Below are positions 33,261 to 40,796 of a stretch of DNA of 44,997 bases, piece by piece; position 1 is the stretch's first letter; each line of letters begins with the position of its first letter. The stretch covers positions 1 to 44,997 of the forward strand of contig NZ_QKYN01000058.1 of assembly GCF_003258295.1 (NCBI RefSeq), in the 5' to 3' direction. The translations under genes were made by a program, and so were the position numbers. The notes under the pieces were generated by a model. That model searched no databases and was not told where the DNA came from. It saw nothing but the letters and a program-made list of their open reading frames with translations. This stretch comes from Streptacidiphilus pinicola (lineage in GTDB: Bacteria > Actinomycetota > Actinomycetes > Streptomycetales > Streptomycetaceae).

Positions 33261-34255
33261 CAGTCCCGCAGCTCCTTTCCCGTCAGGCGGATGAAGACCG
33301 TCTCGAGGGTCGTCTCCGCCACGGACAGGTCCGCGACCCGGAACCCGCCGGACTCGGCGGCCTCCAGCACCCGTGGCAGCAGCCGGTCGCCGCCGTTGAC
33401 CTGCAGCTCCACCCGGCCGTCGGTGACCCGCGTCCGCACCACGCCGGGCACGGCCCGCGCGAGCAGCGCGGCCAGGGCGTCGCCCGCTCCGTCCGCGCCC
33501 GCGTCGCCCGCAGCGCCCGTTGAGGGTCCGGCGAGCTGGACCGTCACCTGGGCGTCCGCCTCGATGCCGCGCTTGAGCGCCGTGGGGGTGTCCAGGGCCA
33601 GGATCCGGCCGTGGTCGATGATGGCGACCCGGTCGCAGAGCCGGTCCGCCTCCTCCATGTTGTGGGTGGTGAGCAGGATCGTCTGCCGCTCGGCGACCAG
33701 CTCGGACAGCACCTCCCACAGCGCGAGCCGGCTCTGGGGGTCGAGCCCCGCCGTCGGCTCGTCCAGGAAGAGCACCGCCGGCCGGTGCAGGATCGCGCGG
33801 GCGACCATGAGCCGTTGCGCGAGCCCGCCGGAGAGCACGTGCACGGAGTCGTCCGCGTGGCCGGTGAGGTGGAAGCGGGACAGCAGTTCGTCCGCCGCCG
33901 CCCTGGCCCGGCTCGAGGGCATCCCGAACAGCAGACCGTGGAAGAACAGGTTCTCCCGCACGGTGAGCGCCCGGTCGAGGGTGTTCTGCTGGGTCACCAC
34001 CGCGATGAGCTGCTTGACCAGCGTCGGCCGGGCGACCACGTCGATCCCGCCGACCAGCGCCGTTCCGGCCGTCGGGATGACCCGGGTGGTCAGCATGCCG
34101 ACAGTGGTGGTCTTGCCCGCGCCGTTCGGCCCGAGCAGCCCGAAGAGCTCGCCGCGGTGGACGGCCAGGTCCAGGCCGTCCACCGCGGGAACGGACGAGC
34201 GCGGGTAGACCTTGGTCAGCCCCGTCGTGCTGATCACGGTCTGCGCTGCGGTCAT
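33260..34255 (-). CDS. ABC transporter ATP-binding protein (DrrA-like)
   Basis: The 331-residue nucleotide-binding protein contains Walker A GPNGAGKTT (about 43-51), the Q-loop TQQN, signature LSGGLAQRL, Walker B VLFLDEPTAGLD and the switch H in TTHNMEEAD. The C-terminal 90 residues, including TTLETVFIRLTGKELRD, match the DrrA accessory domain. The signature motif has Leu-Ala where Gln-Arg is more usual, a mild variation. It powers export by the downstream permease. The SPW-repeat gene ends 25 bases upstream and may share the transcript. Confidence 0.92.
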   Translation of the reverse strand: MTAAQTVISTTGLTKVYPRSSVPAVDGLDLAVHRGELFGLLGPNGAGKTTTVGMLTTRVIPTAGTALVGGIDVVARPTLVKQLIAVVTQQNTLDRALTVRENLFFHGLLFGMPSSRARAAADELLSRFHLTGHADDSVHVLSGGLAQRLMVARAILHRPAVLFLDEPTAGLDPQSRLALWEVLSELVAERQTILLTTHNMEEADRLCDRVAIIDHGRILALDTPTALKRGIEADAQVTVQLAGPSTGAAGDAGADGAGDALAALLARAVPGVVRTRVTDGRVELQVNGGDRLLPRVLEAAESGGFRVADLSVAETTLETVFIRLTGKELRD

Positions 34256-34280
34256 GCCTTCGGGATCCCGAATCGGCGGC

Positions 34281-34745
34281 CTACCCGCCGGTGCCCGGCG
34301 AGCGGGTGGACTGGCGCACCATGCCGATGGCCGCGAGGCCGAGCATGCAGCAGACGGCGCCGATCAGCACGTTGTTCCAGATCAGTCCGCGGGTCGCCGT
34401 GTGGCCCACGGTCACGACCCACGGGGAGATGACCATCCAGACACCGATCACCGAGATGATGCCGCTCATCCGGTACATCCGCTCCGGCGCGAGGGCGAGG
34501 CCCAGGCCGATCGCGACCAGGGCCAGGCCGATGATCAGGTTGTTCGCCCGGAGTTCGGGGCTGCTGGTGCTGAAGTGCACCACCCAGGGCGAGATCGCCG
34601 CGTAGAGGCCGGCGAGCAGCACCAGGCCGTCGATCGCGGACACGCCACGGCGCGCCTCGATGCGCGCGTAGCGCTCGCGCATCTCCGCGAGATCCGGGTG
34701 TCCCGCCATCTCCGCATGGCGGGGGCGATGGAAGAGGTCAGCCAC
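34281..34745 (-). CDS. SPW-repeat membrane protein
   Basis: The 154-residue protein has a cytosolic helical N-terminus (HPDLAEMRERYARIEARRGVS) and four hydrophobic segments in two repeats, each with the Ser-Pro-Trp motif (AISPWVVHF and VISPWVVTV). It is an integral membrane protein of unknown function found in actinobacteria and some other bacteria. The GTG at 34745 with GAAGG upstream is preferred; the frame is open to an ATG at 34841 that would add a Cys/Gly-rich leader with no ribosome site. It may lead the operon with the ABC exporter. Confidence 0.8.
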   Translation of the reverse strand: MADLFHRPRHAEMAGHPDLAEMRERYARIEARRGVSAIDGLVLLAGLYAAISPWVVHFSTSSPELRANNLIIGLALVAIGLGLALAPERMYRMSGIISVIGVWMVISPWVVTVGHTATRGLIWNNVLIGAVCCMLGLAAIGMVRQSTRSPGTGG

Positions 34746-34756
34746 GGCATTCGCCT

Positions 34757-34766
34757 TCTTCGAAGA
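34757..34766. promoter_or_regulatory. Perfect palindrome before the SPW-repeat gene
   Basis: TCTTCGAAGA is a 10-base perfect palindrome 11 bases before the GTG start, overlapping the probable ribosome site. It could be an operator or simply the purine-rich ribosome site with chance symmetry. Confidence 0.25.
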
Positions 34767-34892
34767 CTCGTGACGACGGGCTCCGGGGCAACCGACCCCG
34801 AAGTCCCTTATGCCACTTTTATCCCCCTTCGGCTCAGCCACGTCAACGCCAGAAGCACATCAACGCCGCGCGCGTCCGCGCCGGAACAGGTC

Positions 34893-35417
34893 TCAGCCGT
34901 CGAACCGCCAACGCGCCGCGCCGTACGGCTCGGCGGTCGCGACGCCGAAGACCGTGGCCACCCGCATCCGGTACAGGTGCCACGGCGGCGGCCCGGCGCT
35001 CGGGGCGTTGAACGGCGCGGTGAACGCGTCCCCCTCGACCTCGGCGGGCCAGCCCGCCTCCCAGTAGATCGCCGCCAGCCGCATGAGCGTGTCCGGGTCG
35101 GTCACCCGCGCCGCCTCGCCCTCGGCGACGACGTCGATCCCGCCGAGCCGCACGGAGAACGTGCAGTTCGGGTTCTGGGCGAGATTGCGCGCCTTGCGCG
35201 CGCCGGGGCTGCTGGTGAAGTACACGCCGCCGTCGAGCCACACGGCCCCGACGCCCGCCGAGCTCGGCCGCCCGTCGGGGCGGACCGTCCCCAGGAACGA
35301 CGGGACGGACGGACTCGGCATGGAGGTGGCGAGCGCCTCCTCCGCCCTGGACCACGGAAGCACCGGATGGTCGTAACGGTCGAGGTTGGTCACCTCGACG
35401 GGTTCCCTGCCGGCCAT
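34893..35417 (-). CDS. Pyridoxamine-5-phosphate-oxidase-fold protein
   Basis: The 174-residue split-barrel flavin or F420 protein includes FLGTVRPDGRPSSAGVGAVWLDGGVYFTSS (only parts shown: FLGTVRPDGRP and VGAVWLDGGVYF), KARNLAQNPNCTFSV and a C-terminal HLYRMRVATVFGV. This layout fits PPOX-class FMN or F420 reductases of actinobacteria; the substrate is unknown. ATG 35417 follows GAAGGGTGG; the frame is open to 35480. The stop is 147 bases from the SPW gene start. It is divergent from the deaminase cluster. Confidence 0.85.
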   Translation of the reverse strand: MAGREPVEVTNLDRYDHPVLPWSRAEEALATSMPSPSVPSFLGTVRPDGRPSSAGVGAVWLDGGVYFTSSPGARKARNLAQNPNCTFSVRLGGIDVVAEGEAARVTDPDTLMRLAAIYWEAGWPAEVEGDAFTAPFNAPSAGPPPWHLYRMRVATVFGVATAEPYGAARWRFDG

Positions 35418-35599
35418 CGTCGACCACCCTTCGACAAGCGCGTCGCGAGAAGTGTGCGGAGTCGACTTCCACCCTCTCACCGGAGCGGTGATCGGGCTCC
35501 TCGGCGGTCACGGCGCGGCGGCACATCACCCGGAAGGACCGTCGTCTTGGTAGCGTTCCGTGACGCGACGTCAAAGTACGTGGTTTACGGGGGGCGTAC

Positions 35600-36460
35600 A
35601 TGAGCAAGATGAGCGAAGCGGTCGGCGAGGCCGCACAGAAGACCGAGCAGGCGCTGGCGAAGGACTTCTCCCCGGGGCTGCACGACTTCCTCAAGGACAC
35701 CGAGCACAAGACCGGTCAAGTCGCGGAGAACGCCGCCAAGACGGAGTCCGAGCACGTCCGCACCCTCGAGGAGCTCCGGGGGCGGATGCACGACAAGGAG
35801 ACCCCCGTCTACCGGCTGCGGGACGACCGCGTCGTGGAGCGGCTCACCGCGGACGGGCCGAGGGCGCTGACGCAGGAGGACCGCGATCGCCTCGGGCTCC
35901 AACTCGACAAGAAGGACCGGGTACGCAAGCGTCCGAAGGGCGACAAGAGCCCGTACAACCTGCCGGACAAGGGCAAGGACGAGGAACGACCCCTGCTGGA
36001 CCACTCGACCCAGGTCCCGTTGGGCAGCACCGATCTCGCCGAGGCCACGCAGCTGGCCCGGCACGAGGACAAGAGTTACGGCAACTACAGCAAGGACGGC
36101 TTCACGCTCAACAACTACGCGGCCGTGCGCTACGGGAAGAAGGGCGACGCGGACAGCTTCATCCTGGTCGGCCGCAGCCGGAGCCCTGTCCACTCCGAAC
36201 GAATACTCGGCATACCCTTCAAACAGGCGGGCACAGAAGGGGGACTGACCGAGCTGTACACCGAGCGGGCACCGTGCAGTACCGGCGTGAACTGCAGCGC
36301 CTGGATGCGCCACTTCCTGCCGTCGAGCGTCGCGGTCAGCCACAGCGTGGAATACGGCGCCAGCGACGCGTCCCAGAAGGCCGGGAACGCCATCATGGAG
36401 CACTACGTGAACCGCCTCTGGCCGAAGGCTCCCCGCAAGGGCTACGTCGGGGCCGGCTGA
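35600..36460 (+). CDS. Deaminase-fold protein, candidate effector of the cluster
   Basis: The 286-residue protein ends in a zinc deaminase-like domain (about 165-275): FILVGRSRSPVHSERIL supplies the HxE pair (H198, E200), and ELYTERAPCSTGVNC supplies the zinc cysteines C226 and C232. The arrangement matches the bacterial toxin-type nucleic-acid/nucleotide deaminases, although the spacing PC-x5-C is wider than the classic PC-x2-C. Residues 1-65 are helical and charged and 66-160 are rich in Lys/Asp; no signal peptide or membrane segment is present. Two rare ATA codons flank the HxE motif and the region is AT-richer than its neighbours, which suggests transfer. The ATG at 35600 follows a G run (35589-35594). 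The SUKH-4 gene follows. Target (DNA, RNA or nucleotide) is unknown. Confidence 0.75.
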   Translation: MSKMSEAVGEAAQKTEQALAKDFSPGLHDFLKDTEHKTGQVAENAAKTESEHVRTLEELRGRMHDKETPVYRLRDDRVVERLTADGPRALTQEDRDRLGLQLDKKDRVRKRPKGDKSPYNLPDKGKDEERPLLDHSTQVPLGSTDLAEATQLARHEDKSYGNYSKDGFTLNNYAAVRYGKKGDADSFILVGRSRSPVHSERILGIPFKQAGTEGGLTELYTERAPCSTGVNCSAWMRHFLPSSVAVSHSVEYGASDASQKAGNAIMEHYVNRLWPKAPRKGYVGAG

Positions 36461-36514
36461 GCCCTCGCCCACGGCCGGCCACCCCACGCCGACCGCGCTG
36501 ACCGACCCGCCCGC

Positions 36515-36520
36515 TACCGT
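36515..36520 (+). promoter_or_regulatory. -10-like box before the SUKH-4 gene
   Basis: TACCGT lies 54 bases before the SUKH-4 ATG, in the 113-base gap after the deaminase gene. It would allow the putative immunity gene to be made independently of the effector. The -35 is weak. Confidence 0.25.
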
Positions 36521-36573
36521 GGACCATGCCTGCGACGACTGCGGGCCGATCGACCGACCGGAGGAACATCACC

Positions 36574-37227
36574 ATGTCCCAACCGCTGCCGACCCCACGT
36601 GTCGACCGCGCGACGATGGCCGACGTCTTCGGCGAGGACGACCTGGACACGGTGGCGGAGGAGGCGGCCGAGCAGATCTCGCACGCGCCCACCCGTGTCT
36701 TCCTGACCACCGTCGGACTGCCCGACCAGGAGGACACGCAGGGCTGGTTCCACCGCGTGGAGGACCTGACCGAGGAGGTCGAGGACAAGGGCTGGCCGGG
36801 GCTCGGGGAGAAGTACCCGGAGGTCGCCGACGACTTCCACTTCGACGAGTGGGTCACCCTCGGAGAGATTCCCTACGACTCGATCAACGTGGACGCGTCC
36901 ACCGGCGTCGTCTACGCCACCTCGGACGACGGCGGCGAGCCCTACCTCCTCAACACCAGCCTGGAGGTCTTCGCCTACCTGATCTGCGTGACCGAGGCCG
37001 AGCGCCCGTTCTACGAGGGGCCCGAAGAGGACTTCGAGGAGCCCGGCTACGAGGAGCAGGTGGAGGCGCGGCTGGAGCGCCTCTACGGCATGCCGTACGA
37101 GCAGGTCGGCCCGACCGCTGCGGACCGACTCCGCGCGACGATCGAGCGCACGGACCCGGTGGCCCTGGCCCGCCCCGACTCGATCTGGCACCAGGTGGTG
37201 CGGCACATCACCGGGGGCCTCCACTAG
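36574..37227 (+). CDS. SUKH-4 family immunity-like protein
   Basis: The 217-residue acidic protein resembles SUKH-4: early PTRVFLTTVGLP, then VTLGEIPYDSINVDASTGVVYATSDDGG and EPYLLNTSLEVFAYLICV. The SUKH superfamily is best known as immunity proteins that bind and block nuclease and deaminase toxins. ATG 36574 follows GGAGGA (36560-36565) by 8 bases and is preferred to ATG 36526. It stands between two deaminase-domain genes, which supports an inhibitory or partner role. There is no signal peptide; it is cytosolic. The high Glu/Asp content fits binding to a basic, nucleic-acid-acting partner. Confidence 0.82.
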   Translation: MSQPLPTPRVDRATMADVFGEDDLDTVAEEAAEQISHAPTRVFLTTVGLPDQEDTQGWFHRVEDLTEEVEDKGWPGLGEKYPEVADDFHFDEWVTLGEIPYDSINVDASTGVVYATSDDGGEPYLLNTSLEVFAYLICVTEAERPFYEGPEEDFEEPGYEEQVEARLERLYGMPYEQVGPTAADRLRATIERTDPVALARPDSIWHQVVRHITGGLH

Positions 37228-37284
37228 GGCCTGTCCGGGCCGACCGAACCGACAGCACGTCATGTCACGCGAGGAGCAGGAACG

Positions 37285-38106
37285 ATGACCGATCCGGGGC
37301 TGGAGCAGCGCGTCCGCGCCCACTTCGGTGAGCAGGGCGTGCGCGCGATCGGCGGGCTGCCGTATCCGCTGGAGGTCGGTCCGTACTTCCGGACCGAGCC
37401 CGACGACGACGTCCCGTTCGGTGCGTACGCCGAATCGGTCGGCGCGCCGCTGTCCCGTCCGGAGCAGGCCGAGTGGACCCGCCTCGGCCTCGACGGCGGC
37501 TTCGAGCTGTGCGTGGACGCCGCCGGGTCGGTCCAGGCGGTGACCCTGATCGAGGACGAGCCCGCACGCTTCGTCAACTCCGGAGCGGCTCAGCTGCTCT
37601 CCGCTCTCCTCGGGCTCGACCGGCTGCTGGACGCGGTGTCGGGTGCGAGCAACCCCGAGCGGGCGGCCGCCGCCTTCCAGGCCTTCCAGGCCCAACTGGC
37701 CGAGGAGGACCCGGCCGCGGTGGCCGACGGCGACCACTGGTGGCCCCAGGTGCTCGACGACATCCGGGACACCTCCAGCGTCTCGAGCTATGCCGCCTTC
37801 GAGTACCTCGACGACAACGGCGACAAGCAGATCGTCACCCGCTCCGGCGGGCCGTGCGTGCACCCGGAGGAGCGGCTCTGGGAGGCCCTGGAGGCGGCCG
37901 GGGTCGAACCCGGGCAGATCACCCGGGTCTACACCGAGCTCCAGACCTGCTCCCTGCCGGGCCACTACTGCGCGCTGTGGACCGGCCGGCTGTTCCCCCG
38001 CGCCGAGCACACGTACTCCTTCCCCTACGGCGACACCCAGGCCTCGCGCCGGGAGGGAATCCGGTCGCTGCTGGAGGCCGCCGCGGCGAGGGAGGGCCAG
38101 GAGTGA
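37285..38106 (+). CDS. SUKH-4-like / deaminase-fold fusion protein
   Basis: The 273-residue protein joins a SUKH-4-like N-terminal half (about 15-150; GGLPYPLEVGPYF, LGLDGGFELCVD, ARFVNSGAAQLLSALL) to a C-terminal deaminase-like domain (about 160-262). The latter shows SGGPCVHPEERLWEAL with H193 and E195, and VYTELQTCSLPGHYC with C222 and C229. The usual Pro before the first zinc Cys is Thr221. Related actinobacterial proteins are called nucleic acid/nucleotide deaminase domain proteins. Whether this copy is an enzyme, a decoy or a self-inhibited effector is unknown. The ATG at 37285 has GAGGAG upstream, and its stop overlaps the next start (GTGA), so it is coupled to the ATPase gene. Confidence 0.78.
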   Translation: MTDPGLEQRVRAHFGEQGVRAIGGLPYPLEVGPYFRTEPDDDVPFGAYAESVGAPLSRPEQAEWTRLGLDGGFELCVDAAGSVQAVTLIEDEPARFVNSGAAQLLSALLGLDRLLDAVSGASNPERAAAAFQAFQAQLAEEDPAAVADGDHWWPQVLDDIRDTSSVSSYAAFEYLDDNGDKQIVTRSGGPCVHPEERLWEALEAAGVEPGQITRVYTELQTCSLPGHYCALWTGRLFPRAEHTYSFPYGDTQASRREGIRSLLEAAAAREGQE

Positions 38107-39863
38107 CGCCACCGTCGGCTGATCCCACCGCCGAGCCCGCGCACCAGGGTGGCGCCACGGCCGCTCCGGCCGACGTGCTGCTCGACTGGGCCACGCGCGT
38201 CGACGGGGACAGCCCGCGACTGCTGCGGGTGCTGGGCGGTCCGGGCGTCGGCAAGAGCCGGCTGCTCGCGGAACTGCTGCAGCGGTCGGACTCGGTCCCC
38301 GGTGCGCGGATCCACGCCACCGTGCCGGCGGCCTCCCAGACCCTGGCGACGGTGGCCTGGGAGCTCGGCCGCCAGCTGGGCTACGGTCCGCTGCCGCCGG
38401 AGGAGTTGGTCGCCCGGGTCGCGGCGGATCCGCGGCCGGTGCGGATCCTCGTCCCCGATCTCCAGCTCGTCGGCGCCGGCCTGCCCGAGGGCGGCGCCGG
38501 CACCCGTCCGGCGGACGTGGCGGAGCGGATCCTCGCGCCGCTGCTGGAGCTTCCGCACGTCCGCCTGGCGGCGGAGACGGGCACGACGGAGCTGCTGGCC
38601 CTGGTGGCCCCCGTCCTCGACGTGGAACTGTCGCCGGAATCCGCGTCCGTGATGCCACGTCAGGCCGACGGCGCCCACGCCGACGGCCCGGCCCCTGAGC
38701 AGGGTCCGGCCCCGCAGGCGATCGCCCCCGGCACCGACTGGGCCGGCCTGGACGAGGAGGAGCGCGACCGGCGGCTCGCCGCATCCGAGGTGGAGGAGCG
38801 CGGGCGCCTGCTCGCCGATCCCGGCTACCTCGTTCACGGCTCGCCGGTCGCGGTGACCGCCGCACTCGCCGACCCGCGGACGCCCGCGCCCGGCCGGCTG
38901 CGCCGCGTCTGGTCGGCCGCGGCGCCGGCCCTGACCACGTTCGGGCTCGACGCCGTCGAGCGGGCCGCACTGCTGCACACCGCCGCGCTGTCCACCGACC
39001 CCGCCCTCGCCGAGTACCTGCGCCCGCTCGCCGCCACCCACAACTGGTCCGCGCACTGGTCCCACGCCCACGGCGGCGCGGGATCGCTGGCGCTCGTCGG
39101 GGACGGCCTCGCCGTCGCCGACGCCGTGGGCCGGGTCCTCTTCCTCGACCCCGCCACCGGCTCCCGCACGGGCGTCCTGCCCACCGTGGCGGGTATCCGG
39201 CCGGACGCCCTGACCGCCGTCGACACGCACGTCCTGCTCTGCCTGGACACGGACGGCACCCTGCACCCCATCGGCCCCGACGCCGAGTCGTCCACGGTCA
39301 CCGCGGCCGCGGCGTACCACAGCCGGCGCGGGCTGACCGACCCCCGCACCCTCCCCACGGCGCTGGCCTGCGGCCCCACCACGCCCCTCGCCGTGGCCGG
39401 CGCGGACGGCCGGGTGCACCTGTGGACCCTCGACGGCGCAGGAGCGAGCACCGGCGACAGCGACAGCGGCGCGGAGCCCTCGTCCTACCAGGCACACGAC
39501 CTGCCGGTCACCGCCGTGGCCCTGGTCCGGCCCGAGGACGGCCCGCTGTTCGCCGCGACGGGCTCGCTCGACGGCACCGTCCGCCTCTGGGACTCGATCT
39601 CCGGCACCGTCATGCCGGAGCCGGTGGAACGCCGGGCCGCCGTCCCCTCCGCGCTGGCCGCCACGGACACCACGACCGGCCCGATCCTCGCCGTCGCCTG
39701 GTCCGACCAGCGGATCCACCTCTGGCACCTGCTCTCCGGCGCCCTCTCCGCCTTTCCCTGGCCGGCCCCGATCGAGTCGCTCGCCTTCGCGGCGGACGGC
39801 ACCCTCTTCATCTCGACCCCGACGACGGTCACGGCCGTCGGCCTCGCGCCGCTGCCCTGGTGA
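38103..39863 (+). CDS. P-loop ATPase with WD40-type repeats
   Basis: The 586-residue protein has an N-terminal P-loop domain: LLRVLGGPGVGKSRLLAELL with Walker A at 45-53, and RILVPDLQLVG as Walker B with D119 but no following catalytic Glu. A linker of helical and Pro/Ala-rich sequence (about 190-325) follows. WD40-like blades come last (about 340-586): VADAVGRVLFLDPATG, VAGADGRVHLWTLDG, TGSLDGTVRLWDSISG and VAWSDQRIHLWHLLSG. The layout recalls STAND-type signalling ATPases, in which repeats sense a ligand and the ATPase switches state. GTG 38103 overlaps the previous stop, implying a stoichiometric partner of the SUKH-deaminase fusion. It is the last gene of the cluster and convergent with the YceI gene. 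Confidence 0.82.
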   Translation: MTPPSADPTAEPAHQGGATAAPADVLLDWATRVDGDSPRLLRVLGGPGVGKSRLLAELLQRSDSVPGARIHATVPAASQTLATVAWELGRQLGYGPLPPEELVARVAADPRPVRILVPDLQLVGAGLPEGGAGTRPADVAERILAPLLELPHVRLAAETGTTELLALVAPVLDVELSPESASVMPRQADGAHADGPAPEQGPAPQAIAPGTDWAGLDEEERDRRLAASEVEERGRLLADPGYLVHGSPVAVTAALADPRTPAPGRLRRVWSAAAPALTTFGLDAVERAALLHTAALSTDPALAEYLRPLAATHNWSAHWSHAHGGAGSLALVGDGLAVADAVGRVLFLDPATGSRTGVLPTVAGIRPDALTAVDTHVLLCLDTDGTLHPIGPDAESSTVTAAAAYHSRRGLTDPRTLPTALACGPTTPLAVAGADGRVHLWTLDGAGASTGDSDSGAEPSSYQAHDLPVTAVALVRPEDGPLFAATGSLDGTVRLWDSISGTVMPEPVERRAAVPSALAATDTTTGPILAVAWSDQRIHLWHLLSGALSAFPWPAPIESLAFAADGTLFISTPTTVTAVGLAPLPW

Positions 39864-39879
39864 GGGCGGCGGCGCGGTG

Positions 39880-40725
39880 TCACGCCGTCGGCAGTGAACT
39901 CCCCTGCACCGCCTGGATGTCGAGTTCCACGCGGAGCGTGGTGCCGATCGCGGCGATGCCGGCCTGGAGGACCTGGTTGTAGGTCATCGCGAAGTCCTCA
40001 CGGTGGAGTTCGGCCGTGGCGCGGAACGCTGCGCGAGTGCCGCCCCAGGGGTCGGGGCCGGTGCCGAGGTAGCTGAGGTCCAGGTCGACCGGGCGGGTCA
40101 CGGCGTTCATGGTCAGTTCGCCGTGGACCGTCCAGCGGCCCGGGCCCGCCGGGGAGACGCCGCGGGTGCTGCGGTAGCTGATCTCCGGGTGGACGTCCAC
40201 GTTGAGGAAGTCCGCCGACCGCAGGTGCCCGTCGCGCATCGTGTTGCCGGTGTCGATCGAGGCCGCGGCGATCGTGGCGGAGACCCGGGAGTCCGCGATG
40301 TTCTCGGCGATCTCGATCTGCCCGTGGAACTCGCCGAAGTGGCCGCGGATGCTGGAGATCCCCAGGTGCTGCGCGACCGCGCCCACCGAGGAGTGGCTCG
40401 GGTCGATCGTCCACGGTCCCGGGGGCGGGAGTTCCACGCCGCCCTGGCGGGCCAGCACCAGGTTGCCCAGGTCCACCCATCCGGAGGAGGGGACGATCGC
40501 GGTCGAGGCGGTCGGCTGGTAGCCGACCGCGGTGACGATCACGGTGTAGACGCCCTGCGGCAGCGCGGCCGTGCGCACGGCGCCGTCGTCGTCCGCGGTG
40601 ACCCGCAGGATCTGAGCGCCCGTCATGTCGGTGACGGTCAGCACCGCGTGCTGCACCGCCCAGCCCGCCTTGGTCCGCACCCGGGCACGAAGCCCGGTGC
40701 CGCCCGCACCCGTGTGAGTGGTCAT
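39880..40725 (-). CDS. YceI family protein with N-terminal carboxypeptidase-regulatory-like domain
   Basis: The 281-residue protein has a transthyretin-like beta domain (about 12-95: ARVRTKAGWAVQHAVLTVTD, then ALPQGVYTVIVTAVGYQPTAS) and a YceI lipocalin-like domain (about 103-278: WTIDPSHSSVGAVAQHLGIS, IRGHFGEFHGQIEI, TMRDGHLRSADFLNVDVHPEI). YceI proteins bind isoprenoid-type lipids. There is no signal peptide, so it seems cytosolic. ATG 40725 follows AGGAG; the frame is open to 40800. It lies downstream of the efflux gene, whose tail has three domains of the same transthyretin-like type, separated by a strong hairpin. The two may act on one hydrophobic compound. Confidence 0.88.
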   Translation of the reverse strand: MTTHTGAGGTGLRARVRTKAGWAVQHAVLTVTDMTGAQILRVTADDDGAVRTAALPQGVYTVIVTAVGYQPTASTAIVPSSGWVDLGNLVLARQGGVELPPPGPWTIDPSHSSVGAVAQHLGISSIRGHFGEFHGQIEIAENIADSRVSATIAAASIDTGNTMRDGHLRSADFLNVDVHPEISYRSTRGVSPAGPGRWTVHGELTMNAVTRPVDLDLSYLGTGPDPWGGTRAAFRATAELHREDFAMTYNQVLQAGIAAIGTTLRVELDIQAVQGSSLPTA

Positions 40726-40750
40726 TGCTGCTGCTCCTGATCGTTCGGTG

Positions 40751-40786
40751 ACGGGTTCCGGCCGACGGTTGTCGGCCGGAACCCGT
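40751..40786 (-). terminator. 16-base-pair hairpin between efflux and YceI genes
   Basis: The arms 40751-40766 and 40771-40786 are perfectly complementary around the loop GGTT. There is no T run on the minus strand. It begins 10 bases beyond the efflux stop and 26 bases before the YceI start. It may terminate or partly attenuate transcription, or protect an upstream mRNA end. Confidence 0.7.
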
Positions 40787-40796
40787 GTTCCCCCGC

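Noticed and set aside
31557-34208. 883-codon plus-strand frame opposite the lipoprotein and ABC genes
   Set aside because: Composition is shadow-like, and the minus-strand genes have clear lipobox, Walker and ABC-2 motifs.
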